Source of the DNA: an uncultured Chlorobiaceae bacterium
GTDB lineage: Bacteria > Bacteroidota > Chlorobiia > Chlorobiales > Chlorobiaceae
Direction: 5' to 3'
Assembly (NCBI GenBank): GCA_903939765.1
Contig: CAJAIK010000087.1
Location: forward strand, 35,129 to 99,128
Length of the DNA: 64,000 nucleotides
The translations under genes were made by a program, and so were the position numbers. Of this stretch, positions 45,654 through 55,432 are shown piece by piece; within the stretch, counting starts at the first letter, position 1, and the number at the start of each line of letters is the position of its first letter. The notes beneath the pieces are model-generated. The model worked only from the letters and a program-made list of their open reading frames with translations. It was not told the DNA's origin and ran no database searches.

Positions 45654-46603
45654 ATTCCAAAACCTTTTAGCAGTGAGCGTAACCCGGCTACAACCAGCAT
45701 GGTAATGACAATCATCCGCACAGACCTGATATTAACTTTTGTGAGGAGCAGTGCTCCGATTTTTGAACCAAGCATAATACCTCCAATTGCCGGCACTGCT
45801 ATAAGAGGAATGACAGCTCCCTTGAAAATGTAAACCCAGGCGGCAGCAGCACCATTAATTGAGAGCACAAGTCCGCTTGTAGCTACCGCAACTTTAAGAG
45901 GAACGCCCATCAGCATATTAAAAACAGGGACGTTGGCCCATCCTGCACCCATACCGAACATTCCGCCAATAAAGCCGATGATCATGAACAGAAAGAGGCC
46001 AATCGGGGTATTATGGATCTGCCACGGCAACTCACTTTTGCTGGATTCTTCATAATAGCAGCCCGATATTTGCAGCATTTTTGATAGTGCATCAGGCTCT
46101 TGAATATCAGGTTTACCGTATAACCGGGACTTCATCATAAGCACCGCAATCCCCATGATAGCAACCCCGAGAAGCAATTGGACAAGCTGAGCTGGCATAG
46201 CTAACCCTGCGAGGGCGCCAGCAATCGAACTAATCGAGCCAACCAGTGCCATCGGCAGGCCAAGCTTCAAATCGGCAAGACCTTTTCTCATAAGTGGTGC
46301 CCCCGCTGAAAGAGCACCAGAAAGGGCAACGAGCAACCCTGCCCCACGAATAAAATCAAGATGAAAAGGAAAAAAACTGCTTACGATTGGCACAAAAAGC
46401 ACCCCGCCCCCGACACCGGCAAGCACTGAAAAAATTCCAAGAACGAAAGAAAAAACAAAAAGCAACAACATCCATACCCACCACATCGTCGGCGCAACCA
46501 CATGAGGCGGAACAGCATAGACCACATGAGGCAGAAGAAAAAGAGCCGCTGCTCCACTTGTTGCAGCAAAACTCATTACTATCTTTCGGGTTGCTGAACT
46601 CAT
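45650..46603 (-). CDS. TauE/SafE family membrane permease (probable sulfite or sulfur-anion exporter)
   Basis: About 317 residues with eight or so hydrophobic helices and the two family repeats (G-V-G-G-G-V-L-F-V-P and G-M-G-A-G-W-A-N-V-P). The family exports sulfite or other organosulfur anions. Its place between the sulfur relay genes and a sulfite-oxidising-type complex fits sulfite handling. The ATG at 46603 is preferred to a TTG two codons upstream. Confidence 0.83.
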   Translation of the reverse strand: MSSATRKIVMSFAATSGAAALFLLPHVVYAVPPHVVAPTMWWVWMLLLFVFSFVLGIFSVLAGVGGGVLFVPIVSSFFPFHLDFIRGAGLLVALSGALSAGAPLMRKGLADLKLGLPMALVGSISSIAGALAGLAMPAQLVQLLLGVAIMGIAVLMMKSRLYGKPDIQEPDALSKMLQISGCYYEESSKSELPWQIHNTPIGLFLFMIIGFIGGMFGMGAGWANVPVFNMLMGVPLKVAVATSGLVLSINGAAAAWVYIFKGAVIPLIAVPAIGGIMLGSKIGALLLTKVNIRSVRMIVITMLVVAGLRSLLKGFGI

Positions 46604-46704
46604 GGGCAAATACCAAAATGACTGATTTAAAAAAGTATGGTTTTTACATTTTGTGGTACAATCTGAGATATAACGAGCACTCTATACCTCAGACGGCATG
46701 ACAC

Positions 46705-49566
46705 TCACTTTAAATAGAAAGTCTTTTCATCAGGCCGGAATGGTCGACCCATCCAGAGAGGACGACGAAGTCCTTCCGGCCCCGGTGCGGGCCTTGTCAT
46801 GGCAAGCCACTCCTTGTAAATCTGGTGTGAACGCTCCGTATCAACAAAGACGTCACCATAACAATCACCCTCATGCGCAGCCTCAATACGTACTTTCTGG
46901 TGCCAGCAGTGCATACCGCTTATCGGATCGGGATGAACCGGGAAGGTGATGTTCTGGTGCACTCCACCGTCCGACCAGAAAATCCGTGATGAATCCGCGT
47001 CGCTGCTCTCATAGGGCTCAATACCCTCATCAACGCGCATTTTCCATTTACCGCCCCCTTCACGCTTGATCTCTACGCGATTGGTTGACCAGCGGTTGGC
47101 TGCCGGATCCTGCTCGCGGCGCCAGCGACCAATGTGGTGTGAGCAGGCAACAACACCGGGACGAATGCCCTCTGTAACCCATGCCCGATTTATGAAAAAT
47201 CCAATATCGGTATTCACACGAATGAGGTCTCCATCTTCAAAACCGAGACTTTTGGCATCTGAAGCATTGATCCAGACAGGATTACGGTGCGCAATTTCTG
47301 CCAGCCATTTGGCATTGCCGGAACGGGAGTGAATCAGTACCGGAAGACGGAACGTCGGGACAAGCACAAACTCTCCCTTGCTCCGGTTCATGATCTCCTG
47401 GTGAACGTGACTTTTGATATAGCCGGGGAGGCGGTACTCAGGCCACTTCCAGTCGACCATGGTACGGGAGTAGAACTCCTGCTTGCGTGATGGAGTAGGA
47501 AAGCCGGTACAGTTTGCACCCTTGACCTGGACTCCGACGGACTTGCCGTTTTTGGTGATAAGGCCTGTCTGCGGTTGCACGGTTGAGCCTTGCATATCGG
47601 CCTCCGACAGCGTTCTTTCATTAACCTTGTAAACGTTGGTTTCAATCTCGAAAGCACCATACTTCTGCATGTATTCCAACGCACTCAACCCCTCTTTGGA
47701 CGCCTTTTCCGGCAACCCGGGCACACGCTCAAAGATGTAGCGATAATACTCTTCAATGGTGATCTTTTCACCCGGACGATAGGGCGACATGCAATACTGC
47801 TTTATACCGAGGCTTCCATCCGGGTCAATCCGCCAGGTAAGCTCAATCCAGAACTCATCCTCTTCCCACACCTCACCAACATTTGCCTGCCAGGTATAAT
47901 CTACCGGTTTGCCCATCTTTGCGTGAGCAACACGAAGAACCGGCTGACGGAACGCAATCCACTTGCCGGCATGGGTTTCATAACTGATAAGATCATGCCG
48001 CTCGGCCGAGTGGCCCATCGGCAAAACGTAGTCGGCAAAATAGGCGGTTTCACTCCAGGTTGGCGTAAGGGCAGCATGGAGACCGATTTTTGATTCATCT
48101 TCCAGCGCCTCAATCCATGAGAAGCCGTCCGGGTAGGTCCAGACCGGATTGAAAACCCTGGTAAAATAGACATCAAGTTTGCCACGACCCTCTTTGAGAA
48201 AATGGGGCAGCAAAAAGCTCAGCTCAAAATGAGCAAGCGGATACTCGTCAGGCAACTGGAGTGTATTCCAGAATGTCTGTGGTTTTGGCTTGGCATGAAC
48301 ATCAGGATGAAACTTGTTCCATGCGCTTGGCGACGTTCCGCCCGGCGTGCCAACACTGCCCGTCAAGACATTGAGAAAATGGAGCGTACGCGACACTTCC
48401 CAGCCACCAAGGTTTCCGCTGCTGGCACTGCGCCATACATGTGTAGCAAAATTGGTACCCGCCTCGCCTATTTTGCGGGCAACCTCAACAATCATTGCCG
48501 CCTTGACACCACTCTCTTTTTCAGCATACTCTGGAGTGTAAGAGCTATACTCTTTTTTTAGAGCCTCAATGAAATTCTCAAAGGTCACCGCAGTGTTCGG
48601 GTAATCCTGCTGCAGGTACTCTTTCCAGTTCACCCAGTTTTCCAGGTAATCGCGGTTATAGAGCCCTTCATCAAGAATTACCTTTGCCATCGAAAGCAGC
48701 AGAGCCGGCTCGCTGCCCGGGTAACTTGGCATCCAGTAATCCGACATGCTCGCCGTGTTTGAAAGACGGGGGTCAAGCACCGCAAGTTTGGCGCCTTTCA
48801 TTCTGGCCTCAACAATGCGCTGGGCATGAGGGTTGAAATAGTGCCCCGACTCAAGGTGAGCACTCACCAGAAGCATGAATTTAGCATTGGTATAATCAGG
48901 CGATGGGCGGTCTAATCCTTCCCATATCGCGTAGCCGAAACGCGCTCCTGATGAACAAACATTGGTGTGACTGTTATGACCATCCACATTCCAGGCCCTG
49001 AGCACCCACTCCATGAACCCTTCATGGCCGGGGCGACCGACATGGTATGAAATTTCGTTATTGCGCCCCTCCTGTATGGCCTTGCGCATTCTTCCGGCAA
49101 TGTCATCAAGCACACTGTCCCAGCTTACCCGGTCCCACTTGCCACCGCCTCTTTTGCCCGATCGTTTCATCGGGTAGAGCACCCTGTCGGTATCCTCAAT
49201 CTGGTTAAGGGTTGCGGGGCCTTTGGCACAATTTCTTCCACGACTTGCCGGATGGTAGGGATTCCCGACCAGCTTGCGCATCTTCATGGTTTCTTTATCA
49301 ACATAAGCAAGCAGTCCGCAACCAGCCTCACAGTTGAAACAGGCGGTCGGAATCAGCATATACTCTTTCGACTTGCGCTCAGGCCAGCTTTTCGAATCAT
49401 ATTCCACCCAATTATCCCACTGATCGGGAGGCGGACAGTTCACCTGGGTACCATCAACAGTTGCACTCTTCGTTGCAGGACCACTCCCTTCTGTGTGGAG
49501 GTCAGCAATGAGGTGCAGTTTTTCTGCTATCGTTTCTATAACCGTTGGTTTGTGGGTATAACTCAT
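46705..49566 (-). CDS. Molybdopterin oxidoreductase, SoeA/PSRLC-like (probable cytoplasmic sulfite dehydrogenase)
   Basis: 953 residues. The [4Fe-4S] motif C76-x2-C79-x3-C83 and C113 is followed by bis-MGD-binding domains of the DMSO-reductase family. There is no Tat leader, so it stays in the cytoplasm, unlike periplasmic polysulfide reductases and like SoeA. With the fused FeS/NrfD partner upstream it forms a quinone-linked complex. Its position beside the dsr cluster suggests it oxidises the sulfite made by DsrAB. Polysulfide or thiosulfate reduction is the alternative. Confidence 0.83.
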   Translation of the reverse strand: MSYTHKPTVIETIAEKLHLIADLHTEGSGPATKSATVDGTQVNCPPPDQWDNWVEYDSKSWPERKSKEYMLIPTACFNCEAGCGLLAYVDKETMKMRKLVGNPYHPASRGRNCAKGPATLNQIEDTDRVLYPMKRSGKRGGGKWDRVSWDSVLDDIAGRMRKAIQEGRNNEISYHVGRPGHEGFMEWVLRAWNVDGHNSHTNVCSSGARFGYAIWEGLDRPSPDYTNAKFMLLVSAHLESGHYFNPHAQRIVEARMKGAKLAVLDPRLSNTASMSDYWMPSYPGSEPALLLSMAKVILDEGLYNRDYLENWVNWKEYLQQDYPNTAVTFENFIEALKKEYSSYTPEYAEKESGVKAAMIVEVARKIGEAGTNFATHVWRSASSGNLGGWEVSRTLHFLNVLTGSVGTPGGTSPSAWNKFHPDVHAKPKPQTFWNTLQLPDEYPLAHFELSFLLPHFLKEGRGKLDVYFTRVFNPVWTYPDGFSWIEALEDESKIGLHAALTPTWSETAYFADYVLPMGHSAERHDLISYETHAGKWIAFRQPVLRVAHAKMGKPVDYTWQANVGEVWEEDEFWIELTWRIDPDGSLGIKQYCMSPYRPGEKITIEEYYRYIFERVPGLPEKASKEGLSALEYMQKYGAFEIETNVYKVNERTLSEADMQGSTVQPQTGLITKNGKSVGVQVKGANCTGFPTPSRKQEFYSRTMVDWKWPEYRLPGYIKSHVHQEIMNRSKGEFVLVPTFRLPVLIHSRSGNAKWLAEIAHRNPVWINASDAKSLGFEDGDLIRVNTDIGFFINRAWVTEGIRPGVVACSHHIGRWRREQDPAANRWSTNRVEIKREGGGKWKMRVDEGIEPYESSDADSSRIFWSDGGVHQNITFPVHPDPISGMHCWHQKVRIEAAHEGDCYGDVFVDTERSHQIYKEWLAMTRPAPGPEGLRRPLWMGRPFRPDEKTFYLK

Positions 49567-49584
49567 ATTTACTCCAGCACTTGA

Positions 49585-51138
49585 TTAACTTAACGGAACG
49601 GTTTGCGGTGCATGAATCCAGACTTTTTCTGTGTAGAAGACACCACAAAGTCCAAAAATGGCGGCTACAGCAAGCATCGGTGGCGAGGAAAGAGCAAGGC
49701 ACAACAGAAGAGGAAGCACATTACCCGCAATGAAACTGCCAAACCAGAACGGCTTTTTCAGTGATCCATGCAGAATGGCCTCAGCCGCGCGTTCCGCAGA
49801 CTTCGAAGGGTGCTTGCCATAAAGTTCAGAAAGCATCACAAGGATGTGGAGTACAAAGCCGCCTGCAAGTGCTGGCCTGAGAGTTTCAAAAAGGTCAGGA
49901 GCACTGGAGGTCAGCAGGCCAAGAACAAGCATTGCTGAACCACCGGCAAGCAGCGAATTCAGGAACATGTGCATCAGAAGCATCGGGCTTTGCCAGAAAT
50001 CTCTCCCCTTGGCCGAGCCAAAAAGGAATGCCGTATAGATCGCCGTCAGCAGGGCAAAGAGTGCACCGCACCAGAGCGATACCTGTTCGAGGGCAGGTAT
50101 CTGTAAATATTTGGCAACTCCCCACAAGGCAAGAAATGCGCCGAATCCGGCAATCGTTAACCCGCCCTTTACCAGCCATGAACCAAATTGCGGACGGAGC
50201 ATGACCGAAGAGAAGCGCTCAGGACGGTCAAGATCCATGACAAGGAAGCCTCCCGTAAGGGCAAGAAAGAGCAGCGAGGTTGCCCACACAGCCCATTGCA
50301 GCGAATCGGAGAGGGGATGCATCAGCAGGCTCTGCACAACAAACATCAACAAAAACAATCCTGACGCCAAAGCCTTTGAAGCGACATAGGCAGGAACCTC
50401 CCAACCCCAGACAACTCCCTTGGCAGGAATATCATAAACCTTCCGGGCCTTTGGCTTTCCATTCATCCCGGATGATGGAAGCAATTTTTTTGCCGGTTTC
50501 GGAAAGTGCTTGCCGGCAAAATGACCAACCCCGCGTGACTGCCCGCTCCAGAGGTATCCATTGACTTCCGAAACTTCAAGCGGATCAAGCGATGCACCAT
50601 CCCCATTGATATAATAAAGCTTGGGTGACGTACCCTTTTCCGGCTTGCGCACCATGGTCTGCTCTTTTGCCACAAGGCGAGCTATCTCACTGCGAGGATC
50701 ATCAAGATCACCGGCAACGATTGCCTGCTGGGGACAAATCGAGACACAGGCAGGCTTGAGGCCGACCTCTTTTCTGTGAGCACAATAATTGCATTTTGCG
50801 GAGGTGTGCGTCTCGGGATCCATATAGAGAGCACCGTAAGGACAGGCTTGAGAACAGGCTTTACAGCCTATACAACGACGCTGGTCAAAGTCAACAATAC
50901 CATCATCCCGTCGGTGCAGTGCCTCAACCGGACAGATATCGACACAAGGAGGTTCAGCACAATGGTTGCAGCGGAGAACCGTAAAATATCGCCTGCTGTC
51001 GGGGAATGTTCCCTTTTCAACATATTTAACCCAGGTACGGTTTACACCGAGAGGCACCTGGTTTTCGGATTTGCATGCTACCGTGCAGGCATGGCATCCG
51101 ATACATTTCCGGGCATCAATAACAAAACCGTAATTCAT
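49585..51138 (-). CDS. Fused iron-sulfur and NrfD-type membrane subunit (SoeB-SoeC / PsrB-PsrC-like)
   Basis: 517 residues. The first ~190 hold four ferredoxin-type clusters (for example C-I-G-C-H-A-C-T-V-A-C and C-N-H-C-A-E-P-P-C). After a linker, about eight to ten hydrophobic helices of a DmsC/NrfD-type quinone subunit follow. In most relatives these are two proteins. The ATG at 51138 (M-N-Y-G-F-V-I-D) is where FeS subunits normally start; the open frame extends to 51255. The alpha-subunit gene follows by 18 bases. Confidence 0.85.
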   Translation of the reverse strand: MNYGFVIDARKCIGCHACTVACKSENQVPLGVNRTWVKYVEKGTFPDSRRYFTVLRCNHCAEPPCVDICPVEALHRRDDGIVDFDQRRCIGCKACSQACPYGALYMDPETHTSAKCNYCAHRKEVGLKPACVSICPQQAIVAGDLDDPRSEIARLVAKEQTMVRKPEKGTSPKLYYINGDGASLDPLEVSEVNGYLWSGQSRGVGHFAGKHFPKPAKKLLPSSGMNGKPKARKVYDIPAKGVVWGWEVPAYVASKALASGLFLLMFVVQSLLMHPLSDSLQWAVWATSLLFLALTGGFLVMDLDRPERFSSVMLRPQFGSWLVKGGLTIAGFGAFLALWGVAKYLQIPALEQVSLWCGALFALLTAIYTAFLFGSAKGRDFWQSPMLLMHMFLNSLLAGGSAMLVLGLLTSSAPDLFETLRPALAGGFVLHILVMLSELYGKHPSKSAERAAEAILHGSLKKPFWFGSFIAGNVLPLLLCLALSSPPMLAVAAIFGLCGVFYTEKVWIHAPQTVPLS

Positions 51139-51486
51139 TAATTTTGCTCTAAATATTATAATATCGCTGCCGTTGTTTACTCTCGGTAAAGCACGCTCTT
51201 GACGTTCAGGCCCAGCATGAGCGATGGATGACGGCTTTTTTCCGGTCGCCTGCAAAAAAAATCAGCGAACTCACTACATAGTTATACAGTACTCATTTTA
51301 ACAAAAGATATGCTCTCTTCAAAAAGAAATCCATCAAACAAAGTCGAAAAATGAAGAAAACATCCTTGTAATAAGCCGAAAAGGAAAAAGAAAATACCGC
51401 AATACCGATCTCTGCTGAACTCAAGCAACAAATGCACTGTTGGGCAAATCAGCTCTTGAAAAAGAGATGAGATGCGTCTGAATAGC

Positions 51487-51537
51487 CCGGATTCATTCAA
51501 TGTTGCAGGCACAAACCCCTGTATTGAATGAACCCGG
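51487..51537 (-). terminator. Long hairpin downstream of sqr
   Basis: TTCATTCAAT (51492-51501) pairs perfectly with ATTGAATGAA (51523-51532), extended by CCGG/CCGG with one mismatch. No T-run follows on the minus strand, so it may stabilise the sqr mRNA end or act as a factor-dependent stop. Confidence 0.55.
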
Positions 51538-51548
51538 GGGGGGCTGGC

Positions 51549-52775
51549 TTATCCCACAACTTTTCCAGCCATAACGAGAGTTGGCGGGGCGCCAAGGTGA
51601 CGTCCGGCAAGCAGAACATTCCAGTAAAGCCATTCAAAGCCAAGTTTTCCATACCAGTTCATTTTGGTCTCCTGGAGAAGGGTGAATGGCCCCAGTTTTG
51701 GCATAGGGAACTTGCCATGGAGCGGTTCAATCTTGTAGTTGAAGTCGATCAGCGAAGAGGTCCCTTTGGAATAGACAATAAAGCAGGTTGAGTGACCATC
51801 ATAGATCTCCTCCGGCTTGACGCCGTGTATTTCGGACATGATATTGAACACCACAACATCAGCTTCATAATGGGCAACCGATCCCGCCTTTGAGGTCGGA
51901 ACATTGGTAGCATCGCCAATGACATAGACTCTGTCGTGCTTGAGAGCCTTCAGGGTGTTCTGGTGAGTTGGTACATAGCCGATACTGTCGTCCATACCCG
52001 ATTTGCTTATCACCTCATCACCGATGGTGGTAGGAACGATAACCAACGTGTCATAGTTTATCCGGTCACCTTTTACAGACTCGATATACTTCTCTTTTCC
52101 ATTCACTGAACTGAGTTCGAAACTTGTGCTGATCTTGATGTTTTTGCTTTTTGCCGACTCAGTAAAAACCGCCGAAGCCTTTGGTTTCGTAAACGCTCCA
52201 GCCAGAGGGGTAACCAGTTCGATCTCGGTCTTCTCCCTGATGCCTTTATTGCGGCAGAACCAGTCTGCCATAAAAACAAACTCAATAGGCGCTACAGGAC
52301 ATTTGAATGGAAGCTCGGCAATATTCATCACCAGTTTGCCACCATTAAACTCTTTCAATTTAAGGCGCAATTGTTCAGCGGCCTCAATGGTATAAAATGA
52401 GAAGGCATTCTTGCCCCAGGCATCCAGCAAACCGTCATTCTCTTCAGGGGCAATCTTGCATCCCGTGGCAATAATCAAAAAATCGTACGTAAAGGTATGG
52501 TTTTTGCTCCTTACCTCCCTCTTCTCGGGATTGATATTGGTAATCTCATCAATCACAAAATTCACACCAGGAAGGATGTACTTTTTCCTTGAGCGTGTCA
52601 GGGTTTTCGACTTTTGCAGCCCGAAAGGAACAAAGAGCATACCAGGCTGATAGATATGCCGATCATCACGATCAATTACCGTAATCTCCCATTCGGCCGG
52701 TAAATGCCTCCTCAGATTATTGGCAACAATTGTTCCGCCGGTACCCGCACCCAATACAACGATCTTTTTTGACAT
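51549..52775 (-). CDS. sqr: Sulfide:quinone oxidoreductase family flavoprotein
   Basis: 408 residues, an FAD disulfide oxidoreductase: G-A-G-T-G-G at 9-14, A-T-G-C-K (redox Cys near 128), F-K-C-P-V-A-P (Cys near 160) and V-I-G-D-A-T-N for FAD. It oxidises sulfide to polysulfide at the membrane and reduces quinone, feeding the dsr pathway. A hydrophobic C-terminal segment (W-L-Y-W-N-V-L-L) may contact the membrane. Which SQR type it is cannot be settled here. Confidence 0.85.
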   Translation of the reverse strand: MSKKIVVLGAGTGGTIVANNLRRHLPAEWEITVIDRDDRHIYQPGMLFVPFGLQKSKTLTRSRKKYILPGVNFVIDEITNINPEKREVRSKNHTFTYDFLIIATGCKIAPEENDGLLDAWGKNAFSFYTIEAAEQLRLKLKEFNGGKLVMNIAELPFKCPVAPIEFVFMADWFCRNKGIREKTEIELVTPLAGAFTKPKASAVFTESAKSKNIKISTSFELSSVNGKEKYIESVKGDRINYDTLVIVPTTIGDEVISKSGMDDSIGYVPTHQNTLKALKHDRVYVIGDATNVPTSKAGSVAHYEADVVVFNIMSEIHGVKPEEIYDGHSTCFIVYSKGTSSLIDFNYKIEPLHGKFPMPKLGPFTLLQETKMNWYGKLGFEWLYWNVLLAGRHLGAPPTLVMAGKVVG

Positions 52776-53244
52776 TATCTTGCCTCCATTTCAGGAATCA
52801 GTTATGAAAGATTGGTGTGAAAAGAAAAAAAAGAGCTTTACAACAGCATGCGCACAGGTTTTGCAGATGCTCCGTTTCGAGCGGCACGTCAGAGAGTATT
52901 GACTCTAACTCGTTCTTTATAAAAGGTGTAGATGACACTTGGGAAGCATGTTATGAACACGATCGTTCAACCACATACTCCATAGCTCATACGAAGGAAC
53001 CGCATGGCTATATACCCATAAATGTCTTGAAAAGATAAACATCATAATGATGAAAAACAAAAATGAACGTGATTTACTGACTCTTTGACGCAATATTTCA
53101 ACCAGAGCCGAGTTCACAATCTTGTAGCACTCCCTTAACAATTCCTCAACAGAACGAATGGTACTTTGTGTGGCGCATAAAGATATGCGAAAGGAGTTCC
53201 GGAATTTCAAAGAACAAATCACACAAACCAACCCAATATTTGTT
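52776..53244. other. Divergent promoter region between sqr and a porin gene
   Basis: 469 bases. No convincing gene; short minus-strand frames (52917-53403) overlap the porin and lack features. It must hold promoters for both genes. Confidence 0.5.
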
Positions 53245-54369
53245 ATGAGAAAAGTTGCATTGATAGTCGGTCTGGCCGCTTCCCTTGGGTTCAGCAATGC
53301 GCAGGCTGTTGACTGGAACTGGAAAGGAGATATCCGCTACCGTTACCAGTCTGATTTGACAGATCTTTCTGGTGTTTCCGGCGAACACAGCCGCGACCGC
53401 CACCGTTACCGCGTCCGCCTTGGCGTCTATCCATGGATCAATGAAGAGCTTTCTGCCGGCGTCCAGCTCGCATCCGCAGGCTCAGGAACTGAGACCACTT
53501 CACGTAATGAGACCATGGATGATATGTTCAATCCTGATCCCATCTATATCAACGAGGCATTCATCGATTATCATCCAACAGCGCTCAGCGGCAATGTCAA
53601 CATTATCCTTGGTAAAAGGAGCGTCGCAAGCACCCTCATCACGTTGAACGATCTCGTCTGGGACACCGACCTCACCTTTGAAGGCGCAACCGTGCAGTAC
53701 GGCAAGGATGGAGATGGCAAGGAGAAAGACGGTCTGAGTGCGGTTGCAGGGTACTATTTGCTCAGGGAGCAAAAAAATGTAAATCCTCTCGTTGATGCAA
53801 AGGATGCCTACCTTTTCGCTGGACAGCTCGCCTATAAAGGTGAAGTCAGCGATATCTCCTATCAACTCGGTGCAGCATACTACGATTATCTTAACTATGA
53901 TTACAATATCGGGTCCGGGTTCTTTAAGAACAGTATAGACTATACAGGAAAAGACTTCAACATTGTTGAGTTTTTCGGCAGCTTTGGAGGGCAGATTACC
54001 GATACCCTTCCCTGGAAGGTCTCCGGTCAGTATGCGTTTAACACCGCAAAACATGCTGATTGGTTCAACATTAACGATGCCAAGAGGGACAGTTACCTTG
54101 TCGAGCTGAAAATCGGTGATGCCAAGCAGGTAGGACAGTGGTCTCTTTACGGTGATTATATCCGGATTGAACGGGATGCCGTTACCGCATTTACCGATTC
54201 AGATCGCAATGACGGATCAGGCACCAATCTTGAAGGGTTCAAGGTGGGGGCCGTCTATCATCTTGTCCAGAATATGACGCTTGGAGTAAACTATTTCAAT
54301 TTCCAGACGATAGGAGATAACTCCAGGACCTATCATACCTTCATGGCAGATGCTGTCGTCAAGTTCTAA
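53245..54369 (+). CDS. Outer-membrane porin-like beta-barrel protein
   Basis: 374 residues from the ATG at 53245 (frame open upstream to 53158). A signal peptide (M-R-K-V-A-L-I-V-G-L-A-A, cleavage near N-A-Q-A) is followed by many alternating strands such as I-R-Y-R-Y-Q-S-D-L and R-Y-R-V-R-L-G-V, ending D-A-V-V-K-F. The phosphate-binding protein follows, so it may be an anion or phosphate porin, but this is inference from position only. Confidence 0.75.
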   Translation: MRKVALIVGLAASLGFSNAQAVDWNWKGDIRYRYQSDLTDLSGVSGEHSRDRHRYRVRLGVYPWINEELSAGVQLASAGSGTETTSRNETMDDMFNPDPIYINEAFIDYHPTALSGNVNIILGKRSVASTLITLNDLVWDTDLTFEGATVQYGKDGDGKEKDGLSAVAGYYLLREQKNVNPLVDAKDAYLFAGQLAYKGEVSDISYQLGAAYYDYLNYDYNIGSGFFKNSIDYTGKDFNIVEFFGSFGGQITDTLPWKVSGQYAFNTAKHADWFNINDAKRDSYLVELKIGDAKQVGQWSLYGDYIRIERDAVTAFTDSDRNDGSGTNLEGFKVGAVYHLVQNMTLGVNYFNFQTIGDNSRTYHTFMADAVVKF

Positions 54370-54508
54370 CAATGTGTGTTGTTCTTTTGTGTGTTGTGTC
54401 GCTGGTTTGCAAGGCTGCTCCCTCCACTGAAGGAGAGTCTTGTAAAATCAGTAATAATTGCGCAAATCTTACTTATAATTTCTTACTAACTCAATGATGA
54501 CAATCACT

Positions 54509-55327
54509 ATGAAACTTTTTAAAAAAATACTTTTAAGTGCAACGGTTTTCGGTGTCATGGCTTCAGGCACCGCTCAGGCTGCCGGCAAAATCGTTATTGA
54601 CGGTTCGACCACGGTCGGACCTATCGCCAAGGCATTTGCCGAACACTTTACCAAAACCACCGGCATTCAGGTAACGGTAAGCGAGTCCGGTTCAGGAAAC
54701 GGTGCGAAAAGCCTGATCAACAAAACCTGTGACATTGCCACCATGTCTCGCCCCATGAAAGACAATGAACTCACTGCCGCCAAAGGTAAAGGCGTCAATC
54801 CTGTCGAGCACATCGTCGCCCTTGATGGCCTCTCCATTGTGGTTCATCCGAGTAACCGCATCAACGCACTTACAAAAGCACAGATCCGCGGCATTTACAT
54901 GGGTAAATACACCAACTGGAGCCAGGTTGGAGGGCCAAACTCTCCTATCGTGATGATCCAGCGTGAATCGAACAGCGGTACAGCCGACTCCTTTAAAGAG
55001 CTGGTTATGGGCAAGGAAAATCCGATTTCCAAGAGAGCAGAGACCCAGGCAAGTAACGGCGCCATCAAGAGCCGCGTAGCATCTACCCCTGCTGCAATCA
55101 GCTATATCGGTCTCGGCTTTGTTGACGCATCAGTCAAAGCTGTTCTTGTTGACGGCGTTGAAGCTGACGTCAAAACAGTCAAGAACAACACCTACCCGGT
55201 TCACCGCTTCCTTTTCTTTTACACCAATGGCCAGCCTGCCGGAGCTGTCAAGCAGTTCATCGATCTGCCAAAGACACCTGAAGGCAAACGTATCATAACC
55301 GAAACCGGTTTTGTCAACTACTATTGA
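54509..55327 (+). CDS. pstS: Periplasmic phosphate-binding protein (PstS family)
   Basis: 272 residues with a signal peptide (M-K-L-F-K-K-I-L-L, cleavage near A-Q-A-A). Ligand loops read D-G-S-T-T-V-G-P and E-S-G-S-G-N-G, then R-E-S-N-S-G-T, as in PstS. It would bind phosphate for an ABC importer, but no pstC, pstA or pstB follows here. The first ATG (54494) would add five residues to the leader. Confidence 0.83.
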   Translation: MKLFKKILLSATVFGVMASGTAQAAGKIVIDGSTTVGPIAKAFAEHFTKTTGIQVTVSESGSGNGAKSLINKTCDIATMSRPMKDNELTAAKGKGVNPVEHIVALDGLSIVVHPSNRINALTKAQIRGIYMGKYTNWSQVGGPNSPIVMIQRESNSGTADSFKELVMGKENPISKRAETQASNGAIKSRVASTPAAISYIGLGFVDASVKAVLVDGVEADVKTVKNNTYPVHRFLFFYTNGQPAGAVKQFIDLPKTPEGKRIITETGFVNYY

Positions 55328-55372
55328 TTTGCCGACGGCAGAGGCTTTATGCTGATGCCTGAAAACAACAAC

Positions 55373-55409
55373 ACCGAAAAGCCGTCTCACTCCAGGACGG
55401 CTTTTCGGT
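55373..55409 (+). terminator. Terminator after pstS
   Basis: ACCGAAAAGCCGTC (55373-55386) pairs perfectly with GACGGCTTTTCGGT (55396-55409). Its core is nearly identical to the hairpin at 56701-56737. It lies 45 bases after the pstS stop, before the pentapeptide gene starts. Confidence 0.85.
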
Positions 55410-55432
55410 ATCAAACAAAAACATTACGACCC

